Positions 1-5,245 of a DNA stretch of 5,245 bases are shown here, piece by piece (the stretch's first letter is position 1; every line of letters starts with the position of its first letter). Made by a program: the position numbers and the translations under genes. This DNA is from Syntrophobacterales bacterium (lineage in GTDB: Bacteria > Desulfobacterota > Syntrophobacteria > BM002), in assembly GCA_030613915.1 (NCBI GenBank), contig JAUWKY010000186.1, forward strand, positions 1 to 5,245, written 5' to 3'. Under the pieces are notes generated by a model that was given only the letters and a program-made list of their open reading frames with translations, ran no database searches and was not told where the DNA came from.

Positions 1-278
1 CAGAAATATAATTGCCGCCGAGCTCTAGCCCGGATATTTCATGAATTCACGCCCTGGCGTGACTGCGACGACGAAACTGGGAACCCGCTTGTCGTAGATG
101 CCGCTTGCGGTGCGGGCCTGAGCGGAGCGCAGCGAGCGCGAATAATATGGCCGTCCTTCTCTCCGAGCTGTAGGCTCTACGAGCCGGAAGCCGGGAGTCC
201 TCATGGATAGCAGCAGGACTAATTGGCACCTTGTAGGGCGCTGGGTGGGCTGCACAAGAGGCGGCAGGAGACACGGGA
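1..278. other. Non-coding, hairpin-rich leader; possible interspersed repeat or IS end
   Basis: No gene can be supported here. The stretch has a compact inverted repeat at 47-62 (TCACGCC, two bases, GGCGTGA), which overlaps the palindrome-rich bases 38-48 (TTCATGAA, GAATTC). A small CCGC-TT-GCGG hairpin lies at 101-110, flanked by CCCGC at 84-88 and GCGGG at 112-116. An imperfect hairpin spans 161-197. The motif around 21-45 (CTAGCCCGGATATTTCATGA) resembles repeats and IS-proximal sequence I have met in anaerobe genomes, but that is from memory and unchecked. Two overlapping minus-strand frames stay open for about 75 codons. Both lack a ribosome binding site and probably reflect base composition or an old repeat. 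The kinase promoter should lie here, but I cannot place it. Confidence 0.4.
161..197 (+). repeat. Imperfect hairpin upstream of the kinase gene
   Basis: Three helices are nested symmetrically: CTCC 161-164 with GGAG 194-197, GCT 167-169 with AGC 189-191, and GGCTC 173-177 with GAGCC 181-185. They are separated by 2x2 and 3x3 internal loops and closed by the 3-base loop TAC. The hairpin ends about 80 bases before the kinase start and no T-run follows, so it is not an intrinsic terminator. It could be an RNA structure in the leader or part of a mobile repeat. The pairing is visible in the sequence, but any function is unknown. Confidence 0.35.
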
Positions 279-281
279 GTG
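265..281 (+). promoter_or_regulatory. Ribosome binding site fixing the GTG start of the kinase
   Basis: CAGGAG at 265-270 is followed by an 8-base spacer and then GTG at 279-281. This is good Shine-Dalgarno spacing. It supports GTG as the true start, with the first membrane segment beginning about 14 residues later. The nearby ATG at 298 is out of frame. Confidence 0.7.
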
Positions 282-2495
282 GATCTGAGAAAAATTCATG
301 ACATCAGCCTGAAATGGAAACTACTCATTCCCTTTTTGTTTCTCTCCTTCGTGGGGACCACCACCCTTATCCTTTTGGGCCTCAATACCCAGAGAAAAAT
401 AATCGAGAACCAAGAACAGAAAAAACTGTTCGACTACTACCAAGCTTTCTCGGATCAGGTGGAGGATCGTGAAAACTCGGCATTGAGTCTGGCCTACCAG
501 GTCGCCAAGTCGCCGCTAGTGCAAGAGGCATTTGCCCGCAAAGATACTAGAGCACTTATTGATTTATTGCTACCCTCTTACGAGATTCTGAACGATAAGT
601 TTGATGTAAAACAATTTCACTTCCACACTAAACCAGCCACGTCTTTTCTGCGACTTCATCGGATGTATCAATCCGGCGAGGCCATGGCATCCTTTCGTCA
701 CACAATTACTAAGGTTGAGGAGACAGGCCAAGGAATTGCTGGGTTGGAACGAGGTACCACCGGATTCGGGGTTAGGGGTGTGGTGCCAGTCTTCTATCAA
801 GATGAAGTTATCGGAACCTTTGAGATCGGGTACTCGGTAGAGCGTCCTTTTCTGGATTCCCTCAAGCGTCGATACGACATGGATCTTGCCCTCCTCATTC
901 CAATCCACGGGACTGGAGGCTTTTATACACTAACGGCCTCCTCGGCTAGCTTACAAATATCGAGTGACGAGATCTGCGGCAGGGTGTTTCGAACTCAGAA
1001 TTCAGAAATATTGATTAGCCCGCCCGATGCTACTGGCCTGGCTCTTTTCCTGGGGCCATTGAAGGATTTTTACGGGAAGAGTATCGGGGTGGTGGAGATC
1101 AGCGTTAACAGATCTGCCACTCTTGCCGAGTTGGCCGAAAACAGAATCGAGATGTTTGCTGTTATGGTGGTAGCCCTGCTGTTCTCGTCCATTGTTATTG
1201 TTTGGGTGGTGACGGTCTTTCTTCGCCCTGTACGTGACATCGTTGCGGCGGCGCGAGAGATAGCTGCGGGCGAACGGGTCCGGGGAATTTCTGTGCCAGG
1301 GCGGGATGAGATCGGCACCCTGGCCAGTTCTCTCAATGACATGCTCGAATCCCTCAACAGGGCAAGACAAGAGATTCAAGAATACTGCATTACCTTGGAA
1401 GAGAGAGTAGAGGCGAGAACACAAGAGCTCGTGGAAGAGAAGGAGAAATATGAGGCGCTGGTGGAAAATGCCCCTCTGGTTGTCTATCGTATTGAACCAG
1501 ATGGAACTACCGTTTATGTTAACAGGGTTGTTGAGGAAATCCTCGGATACACACCCACAGAGGTAATAGCAGACAGACAATTCTGGACCAGAATCGCACA
1601 TCCGGAGGATCAGCAGAAGGTTGCCAAACAACTGAGGGCCTGTCTCGCAGAGGGTAGGGAATTTCTCCTCGAGTACCGAGGCAATCGCCGAGACGGCCGG
1701 GAAGTATTTCTGCTTAACCATGCAATCCCCTTAACTGACCGGGAGGGCAGGGTGCAGGCGGTGGATGGTATCATGGTAGACGTGAGTGAGAGGAAGCGGT
1801 TACAAGAGCAGATCATTCAAACCGAAGAGCTCAAAACTCTAAGCAATGTTTCTGCCAGGCTGGCACATGAGATCCGCAATCCTCTCACCTCGGCTGGGGG
1901 CTTCGCCAGAAGGTTGCTCCAGGAGATGGATCCGAAAGATGCTCAACGGAGTAAGGTTGAGATTATCGTTAAAGAGGTGGGCCGGTTGGAGCATATCCTC
2001 AAGATGATTCTCTCCTACATACGCCCAGTCACTCTTGAGTTTTCAGACGTTGATCTGAACAAGCTTTTGCAGGAGGTCATCAGCGGTTCCGAGGATAAGT
2101 GTGGCAGCCAAGGAATCAGGCTCGATCTGCAACTGGACGAGGAACTTCCTTTTATTCGTGCCGACCGCAGCCATTTGCGCAACGCTTTGGAAACCATACT
2201 CAAGAACGCTTGCAGCCATATGCCCGAGCAATCCTGCCTTCGGGTCAGCACGACATACAATGGTGCAGCAGTTGTTCAGCTCTGTTATCCTGCGCTTCAT
2301 GTGGCGGACGACGACACGGAGCACTTCTTCTATCCCTTCGTTAGCGATAAACTCGGGGAGGCTGACCTGCAGTTGCCGTTGACCAAAGTGGTGATTCACA
2401 AACATGGAGGCGTTATCGATATAACCCGGGACGAACATGACCAGGTCGTGATTACCATCACCTTTTCTTCTGTCGGGCATACGCCAGATGCATAG
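279..2495 (+). CDS. Membrane sensor histidine kinase (Cache-HAMP-PAS-HisKA) with degenerate ATP-binding domain
   Basis: This is a 738-residue sensor kinase of a two-component system. A membrane segment at about 15-36 and a second at about 292-315 enclose an extracytoplasmic sensor at about 40-285. The signature around 114-185 (FHFHTKPATSFLRLHR, then RGVVPVFY) matches my recollection of double-Cache sensors of the dCache_3 type. HAMP (about 316-362) follows, then a coiled coil (about 362-392), a PAS domain (about 390-505) and HisKA with the phospho-acceptor H530 in LAHEIRNPLTS. E531 and N534, the kinase/phosphatase residues of this motif, are present. The C-terminal domain keeps the N-box asparagine N643, an F-box-like FFYPF (683-687) and the late KHGG motif. 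The G1 box (normally DxGxG) reads YPALHV near 670-675, and the G2 box (normally GTGLGL) reads EADLQL at 694-699. ATP binding is therefore doubtful. The frame is intact, so this is substitution rather than a frameshift. No response regulator is encoded nearby. Membership of the kinase family is secure, but the ligand and activity are unknown. Confidence 0.93.
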   Translation: MDLRKIHDISLKWKLLIPFLFLSFVGTTTLILLGLNTQRKIIENQEQKKLFDYYQAFSDQVEDRENSALSLAYQVAKSPLVQEAFARKDTRALIDLLLPSYEILNDKFDVKQFHFHTKPATSFLRLHRMYQSGEAMASFRHTITKVEETGQGIAGLERGTTGFGVRGVVPVFYQDEVIGTFEIGYSVERPFLDSLKRRYDMDLALLIPIHGTGGFYTLTASSASLQISSDEICGRVFRTQNSEILISPPDATGLALFLGPLKDFYGKSIGVVEISVNRSATLAELAENRIEMFAVMVVALLFSSIVIVWVVTVFLRPVRDIVAAAREIAAGERVRGISVPGRDEIGTLASSLNDMLESLNRARQEIQEYCITLEERVEARTQELVEEKEKYEALVENAPLVVYRIEPDGTTVYVNRVVEEILGYTPTEVIADRQFWTRIAHPEDQQKVAKQLRACLAEGREFLLEYRGNRRDGREVFLLNHAIPLTDREGRVQAVDGIMVDVSERKRLQEQIIQTEELKTLSNVSARLAHEIRNPLTSAGGFARRLLQEMDPKDAQRSKVEIIVKEVGRLEHILKMILSYIRPVTLEFSDVDLNKLLQEVISGSEDKCGSQGIRLDLQLDEELPFIRADRSHLRNALETILKNACSHMPEQSCLRVSTTYNGAAVVQLCYPALHVADDDTEHFFYPFVSDKLGEADLQLPLTKVVIHKHGGVIDITRDEHDQVVITITFSSVGHTPDA

Positions 2496-2564
2496 CGCCT
2501 CGTAACTCGACACCGGGTGACTTATGGCCCAGACGATTGCAACTCAATAGACGATAAACTAAGT

Positions 2565-2577
2565 GGGGGATAGAGTG
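2565..2577 (+). promoter_or_regulatory. Purine-rich ribosome binding site deciding the thioesterase start
   Basis: GGGGGA at 2565-2570 precedes GTG 2575 with a short 4-base spacer. It lies inside the reading frame if the upstream GTG at 2563 is used instead. The spacer is tighter than ideal, but nothing Shine-Dalgarno-like precedes 2563, so 2575 is the better of two imperfect choices. Confidence 0.45.
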
Positions 2578-3048
2578 CCAAGCTCAGATAAGAAGAACAG
2601 TTTTAACCAGGAACAGAGGGAGCTGACCAAGCTACAGAAGGATGGGATCAAAAAGAGGCTTGCCAATAATCCTGTCGTCGAATTTGTGGGTATCAAGCTC
2701 GTGGAGGTGGCCCCCGGGCGTTCCAATCTCGTCTTGCCTCACCGGCAGGAGTTGCAAAATTCCATGGGGGTGTTGCAAGGGGGTATTATGGGGGTGCTGG
2801 CTGATGTGGCTGGTGGTGTTTCTCTCTATTCCGTCCTCCCTGACCCAGTGAAGGTGGTTATTCCCACCATTGAGTTCAAGCTGAATTTTCTCCGACCGGC
2901 TGGAGGGGAGGATGTAATAGCTCGTGGCAGGGTGGCGCACCATGGGCGGCGGATTGCAGTTTGTCAAGTGGATCTTAGTACAGAAGCGGAGACCCTGCTG
3001 GCTATAGGGCTTTTTACGTATATGATAAGAGAGGTTGAGAAAGCATAG
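2575..3048 (+). CDS. PaaI-like hotdog-fold acyl-CoA thioesterase
   Basis: This 157-residue cytosolic protein belongs to the PaaI/YdiI-like hotdog superfamily (COG2050 type), whose members hydrolyse acyl- or aryl-CoA thioesters and usually form tetramers. The core runs from about residue 34 to 150 and shows the family signature: NSMGVLQGGIMGVLADVAGG (62-81), IEFKLNFLRP (99-108), then GRVAHHGRRIAVCQVDL and a terminal hydrophobic strand. The acidic residue of the LAD motif (D77), the usual catalytic position, is kept. The common HGG is QGG here (Q68), a substitution also met in the family. About 30 charged residues precede the fold. I chose GTG 2575 because GGGGGA lies just upstream at 2565-2570. 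An in-frame GTG at 2563 would add four residues but has no ribosome binding site. The gene follows the kinase after 79 bases with no visible terminator, so co-transcription is possible. The substrate cannot be told; phenylacetate degradation genes are absent from the window. Confidence 0.88.
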   Translation: MPSSDKKNSFNQEQRELTKLQKDGIKKRLANNPVVEFVGIKLVEVAPGRSNLVLPHRQELQNSMGVLQGGIMGVLADVAGGVSLYSVLPDPVKVVIPTIEFKLNFLRPAGGEDVIARGRVAHHGRRIAVCQVDLSTEAETLLAIGLFTYMIREVEKA

Positions 3049-3051
3049 AGT

Positions 3052-3079
3052 AGATTGCAGATTGTAGATTGCGGATTTT
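3052..3079 (+). repeat. Degenerate 7-base tandem repeat, unit AGATTGC
   Basis: Three near-identical heptads begin at 3052, 3059 and 3066 (AGATTGC, AGATTGT, AGATTGC). A decayed fourth copy (GGATTTT) lies at 3073-3079 and runs into a T-tract. The array starts three bases after the thioesterase stop codon. Confidence 0.75.
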
Positions 3080-3089
3080 TTTAAAAAAA
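3076..3089. repeat. T7A7 palindrome
   Basis: Seven T (3076-3082) are followed directly by seven A (3083-3089). The tract is self-complementary but has no loop and no GC stem, so it is not an ordinary rho-independent terminator. It separates two heptad arrays that are otherwise adjacent. Confidence 0.7.
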
Positions 3090-3124
3090 GCAGGCAGCTG
3101 GCAGATTGCAGCGGGCAGCAGGCA
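3090..3124 (+). repeat. Degenerate 7-base tandem repeat, consensus GCNGGCA
   Basis: Five contiguous heptads begin at 3090, 3097, 3104, 3111 and 3118. The first and last are identical (GCAGGCA), the others are GCTGGCA, GATTGCA and GCGGGCA, and all end in GCA. The third unit, GATTGCA, is a one-base rotation of the AGATTGC unit of the preceding array, which suggests a shared origin. Confidence 0.7.
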
Positions 3125-3146
3125 GGGGAAAGAAGAAAAGGATTCT

Positions 3147-3213
3147 CCTGTGGGAGCGGCTTTCCCGCCCGCCTCGCCTGAGCGAGAGCGATGGCGGGCA
3201 GGCAGTCGCGATC
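3147..3213. repeat. REP-like palindromic element with strong GC hairpin
   Basis: The core is an inverted repeat. GCCCGCC-TCGC at 3167-3177 pairs with GCGA-(T)-GGCGGGC at 3188-3199, giving eleven base pairs with one bulged T (3192) around a 10-base loop. A competing inner hairpin, TCGC-CTGA-GCGA, can form at 3174-3185. The 5' flank CCTGTGGGAGCGGCTTTCC and the 3' flank ending TCGCGATC resemble, from memory, REP (repetitive extragenic palindrome) elements of Pseudomonas and others. No T-run follows, so termination is unlikely. REP elements commonly sit between genes, where they can stabilise upstream mRNA or weaken read-through. REP-like identity is inferred because only one copy is visible. Confidence 0.55.
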
Positions 3214-3220
3214 TTGCGCT

Positions 3221-3246
3221 TTGAACGATTTTAACGGTTTCAACGA
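3221..3246 (+). repeat. Short imperfect repeat, unit TTTNAACGR
   Basis: Three units, at 3221-3228, 3229-3237 and 3238-3246, share the core AACG followed by A or G and a T-run. They run directly into the TTTACCG heptads and may be a diverged or longer-period extension of the same array. Confidence 0.5.
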
Positions 3247-3288
3247 TTTACCGTTCACTGTTTACCGTTTGCCATTTACCGTTTACCA
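3247..3288 (+). repeat. Degenerate 7-base tandem repeat, unit TTTACCG (six copies)
   Basis: Six contiguous heptads begin at 3247, 3254, 3261, 3268, 3275 and 3282. Three are exactly TTTACCG; the others are TTCACTG, TTTGCCA and TTTACCA. The period is exactly seven with no indels. The array ends 43 bases before the selB start codon, so it occupies the place where a selB promoter or 5' leader would be. Confidence 0.8.
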
Positions 3289-3317
3289 TATGGGGTCATT
3301 TCACAACACAGGTCCTC

Positions 3318-3334
3318 GGGGGACTTAATTCATG
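3318..3334 (+). promoter_or_regulatory. Ribosome binding site of selB
   Basis: GGGGGA at 3318-3323 is followed by 8 bases and ATG at 3332-3334. Spacing is good, and the GTPase P-loop begins at the expected distance from this Met, so the start is well supported. Confidence 0.7.
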
Positions 3335-5245
3335 AAACAAATCATCCTGGGTACGGCTGGGCATATAGATCATGGGAAGACCACTTTGATTAAGGCTCTC
3401 ACCGGCATTGATACCGACCGTCTCAAGGAGGAAAAGGAGCGAGGCATCACCATCGAGCTTGGTTTTGCTCACCTCGAGCTCCCCAATGGGCAGGAGTTGG
3501 GGATCGTTGATGTGCCTGGACACGAGAAGTTCGTGCGACACATGGTGGCAGGGGCAACAGGGGTCGATCTGGTAGCGCTGGTCGTGGCCGCTGATGAAGG
3601 AGTGATGCCTCAGACACGAGAGCACCTCGAAATCTGCGAACTTCTCAAGGTCAAACAGGGGATTGTGATACTTACCAAGACTGATCTGGTGGAAGATGCG
3701 GATTGGCTGGAACTGGTGAAAGAAGACATTCAAGATTACTTGCAGGGAACGTTTCTTGCCTCAGCACCAGTAATTTCGGTTTCGGCAGTGACTGGTGACG
3801 GTTTAGAGTCGTTACTAAACCATTTGCAGAGTCTCTGTGATTCGGTGGAAGCCCGATCGAGCAGTGGAGATTTTCGTTTGGCTGTGGATCGGGTGTTCAC
3901 CATGAAGGGATTCGGAACGGTGGTTACCGGTACCGCAATTTCCGGGAAGGTCAAGACTGGGGACACCCTATTTGTCTATCCTCAGCTGTTCAAAGCCAAG
4001 GTGCGTGGTATTCAAGTCCATAATCGGGAAGTAAGTGAGGCCGTCAGTGGGCAGCGCACGGCCATTAACCTTCAAGGCCTGGAAAAGGCCGCCCTTGAGC
4101 GGGGCAATGTGTTGGCAACCCCGGAAAGTCTGATTGCCTCGTTCATGGTAGATGTACGCTTGCAACATCTGGAGACTGCGCCACGGGTTTTGAAAAACCG
4201 GGCAAAGGTCCGTCTCCACACCGGCACCAATGAGGAAATGGGCACTCTGATACTCCTGGACACTGATGAACTCAAGCCCGGAGCCAGTGGTTATGCCCAG
4301 GTGCGTATGGACAAGCCGGTGGTGGTCCGTAGTGGGGACCGTTTTGTCCTGCGAAGCTACTCGCCAATGCGTACCATCGGCGGTGGGCAAATACTGCATC
4401 CGGCTCCGAAAAAAAGAAAGCGGATGGTCGCTGACACCCTGGAGTCTTTGGCCATCTTGCAAAAGGGTGAATCCGGTGAAATGGCGGAACTCTACCTTAG
4501 AGACGCAGGATTTGCCGGCATCGGGGAAAGGGAGCTGAGCATACTTGCCAATATTACAGAAAAGCAACTCCGTCGTTTACTCCAAGAGCTGATGAGCCGC
4601 GGTGAGGTAATCCAGTTCGATCGGGAGACTCCTAGATTTGTGCATAGGGACGTGTTCAGCACACTCACCGAGTTACTGTTGGGCCAGCTTGATGAGTTCC
4701 ATCGGCGGGAACCTTTGCGGTCAGGCATTAATAAGGAAGAGCTCTTTGGCCGGCTGCCCCGCGGAGTGGACGGCAAACTTTTCAACGAACTCATTCAGCG
4801 ACTGGTTCGCCAGGGTGAACTTGTTCAAGAAAAAGATCTCGTGCGGCTCTCTGCTCACCAAGTGGCTCTTGCCGGAAAGCAAGAAGAGGCAAGAGAAAAG
4901 CTTGAGGCGATCTACCAGGGGGCAGGGCTGCAACCTCCCTTTTTCCGAGAGGTGGCCCAGTCGCTTGGGGTCTCGGATGGAGAAGCGCGGCAGATTCTTC
5001 ATTGGATGTTACAACAGGGGTTGTTGGTCAAGGTCAAGGAGGATATGTACTTCCACAACGCAGTCTTGGAAGATCTCAAAAGACGATTATTGGATTTATT
5101 CCAACAGCAGGAAGAGATCACAACTCCTGAGTTCAAAGAGCTTACCCAGACCAGCCGCAAATACACCATACCACTACTGGAATTTTTGGACGGTGTGCGC
5201 TTTACCATCAGAGTAGGAGATGTGCGCCGCTTAAGGCAAAAAGGG
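3332..5245 (+). CDS. selB: Selenocysteine-specific translation elongation factor SelB (3' end cut by window)
   Basis: SelB is the GTPase that carries Sec-tRNA(Sec) to the ribosome and, through C-terminal winged-helix domains, binds the SECIS hairpin next to an in-frame UGA. The 638 residues visible show the whole architecture. The G domain (about 1-172) has the P-loop AGHIDHGKT (9-17), switch [10 protein letters not shown] (37-45), DVPGHE (60-65), TKTD (115-118) in place of the NKxD of EF-Tu as is usual for SelB, and SA at 151-152. Domain II (about 180-265) contains [15 protein letters not shown] (186-200). Domain III (about 268-360) ends with [12 protein letters not shown] (346-357). A region rich in Lys and Arg (360-364) leads into four winged-helix repeats (about 365-638). 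The end, around [10 protein letters not shown] (626-635), is typical of the SelB C-terminus. E. coli SelB has 614 residues, so only a few codons and the stop should be missing. No selA or tRNA-Sec gene is adjacent within the window; selA may lie elsewhere. The frame has no interruption. Confidence 0.97.
   Translation, partial: MKQIILGTAGHIDHGKTTLIKALTGIDTDRLKEEKERGITIELGFAHLELPNGQELGIVDVPGHEKFVRHMVAGATGVDLVALVVAADEGVMPQTREHLEICELLKVKQGIVILTKTDLVEDADWLELVKEDIQDYLQGTFLASAPVISVSAVTGDGLESLLNHLQSLCDSVEARSSSGDFRLAVDRVFTMKGFGTVVTGTAISGKVKTGDTLFVYPQLFKAKVRGIQVHNREVSEAVSGQRTAINLQGLEKAALERGNVLATPESLIASFMVDVRLQHLETAPRVLKNRAKVRLHTGTNEEMGTLILLDTDELKPGASGYAQVRMDKPVVVRSGDRFVLRSYSPMRTIGGGQILHPAPKKRKRMVADTLESLAILQKGESGEMAELYLRDAGFAGIGERELSILANITEKQLRRLLQELMSRGEVIQFDRETPRFVHRDVFSTLTELLLGQLDEFHRREPLRSGINKEELFGRLPRGVDGKLFNELIQRLVRQGELVQEKDLVRLSAHQVALAGKQEEAREKLEAIYQGAGLQPPFFREVAQSLGVSDGEARQILHWMLQQGLLVKVKEDMYFHNAVLEDLKRRLLDLFQQQEEITTPEFKELTQTSRKYTIPLLEFLDGVRFTIRVGDVRRLRQKG

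Larger units (their letters stand above)
3049..3331. other. Repeat-filled intergenic block between thioesterase and selB
   Basis: These 283 bases hold no gene. In order they contain AGATTGC-type heptads, a T7A7 palindrome, GC-rich heptads ending in GCA, a purine-rich spacer, a REP-like GC hairpin, AACGRTTT-like repeats, TTTACCG-type heptads, a short unique stretch and the selB ribosome binding site. A long minus-strand open frame (2632-3258) crosses the block, but it is low-complexity, antisense to the thioesterase and not credible. No intrinsic terminator with a proper hairpin plus T-run was found. A promoter for selB is expected between 3214 and 3315 but cannot be identified with confidence. 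Confidence 0.75.

Noticed and set aside
25..274. Two overlapping minus-strand open frames of about 75 codons
   Set aside because: Neither has a ribosome binding site, the longer one starts at GTG, both overlap the hairpins, and the protein sequences match no family I recognise.
187..278. tRNA-Sec or other tRNA in the leader, prompted by GGAAG at 186-190 and selB nearby
   Set aside because: There is no selenocysteine anticodon arm (TCA in the right context), no T-loop GGTTCGA-like motif and no closing acceptor stem.
1002..1721. Minus-strand open frame of 239 codons
   Set aside because: It lies wholly inside the histidine kinase, whose domains and start are clear. The composition is unconvincing, so this is a shadow frame.
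2240..2400. Frameshift in the kinase as the cause of the missing G boxes
   Set aside because: Translation in the same frame gives the F-box-like FFYPF, KHGG and a normal C-terminal strand on both sides of the lost motifs, so substitution rather than frameshift explains it.
2043..2513. Minus-strand open frame of 156 codons
   Set aside because: It is antisense to the kinase ATP-binding domain and shows no domain signature.
3070..3095. Rho-independent terminator after the thioesterase
   Set aside because: The T7 tract is not preceded by a GC-rich hairpin, and the T7A7 palindrome has no loop.
2632..3258. Minus-strand open frame of 208 codons crossing the repeat block
   Set aside because: It is antisense to the thioesterase, and the rest translates heptad repeats into low-complexity peptide.
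3049..3288. CRISPR array
   Set aside because: The repeats are 7 bases, contiguous and degenerate, with no spacers and no cas genes.
3261..3289. Sigma70-like promoter for selB (TTTACC, 17 bases, TACCAT)
   Set aside because: Each box matches only about four of six consensus bases, and both fall inside a 7-base tandem repeat where such matches arise automatically.
3968..4567. Minus-strand open frame of 199 codons
   Set aside because: It is antisense to selB domains II and III, which are unambiguous on the + strand.

Overview
The window holds three genes, all on the + strand, set in repeat-bearing intergenic DNA. They are an orphan membrane sensor histidine kinase (279-2495), a small hotdog-fold PaaI-type thioesterase (2575-3048), and the selenocysteine-specific elongation factor gene selB (3332 to the right edge). 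selB is open to the last base and probably lacks only a few codons. No rRNA, tRNA, CRISPR array or transposase gene was found. The host looks like an anaerobic, selenocysteine-using Gram-negative bacterium. The kinase type (Cache-HAMP-PAS-HisKA), the selB and the intergenic repeat style suggest Desulfobacterota (the former Deltaproteobacteria). That is inference from gene style, because no taxonomic marker is present.

Layout. Bases 1-278 have no convincing gene. They contain several inverted repeats and resemble an interspersed repeat or insertion-sequence end, and they lead into a clear ribosome binding site for a GTG-started kinase. The kinase has two membrane segments, an extracytoplasmic Cache-like sensor, HAMP, a coiled coil, PAS and a HisKA domain with an intact HEIRNP motif. 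Its ATP-binding domain has lost the glycines of both the G1 and G2 boxes although the reading frame is intact. A short gap without an evident terminator leads to the thioesterase, so the two may be co-transcribed. The 283 bases between the thioesterase and selB are almost wholly repetitive: three separate tracts with 7-base periodicity and different consensus units, a T7A7 palindrome, and a REP-like GC-rich hairpin.

How the genes relate. The kinase should sense a periplasmic ligand and pass the signal to a partner not encoded here. The thioesterase would hydrolyse an acyl-CoA. SelB delivers Sec-tRNA(Sec) to UGA codons marked by a SECIS element. No pathway links the three, and selB is likely expressed separately because the repeat block isolates it. 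I do not see a convincing undescribed multi-gene system. The observations most worth following are the kinase's degenerate ATP-binding domain and the mixed heptad/REP-like repeat block.
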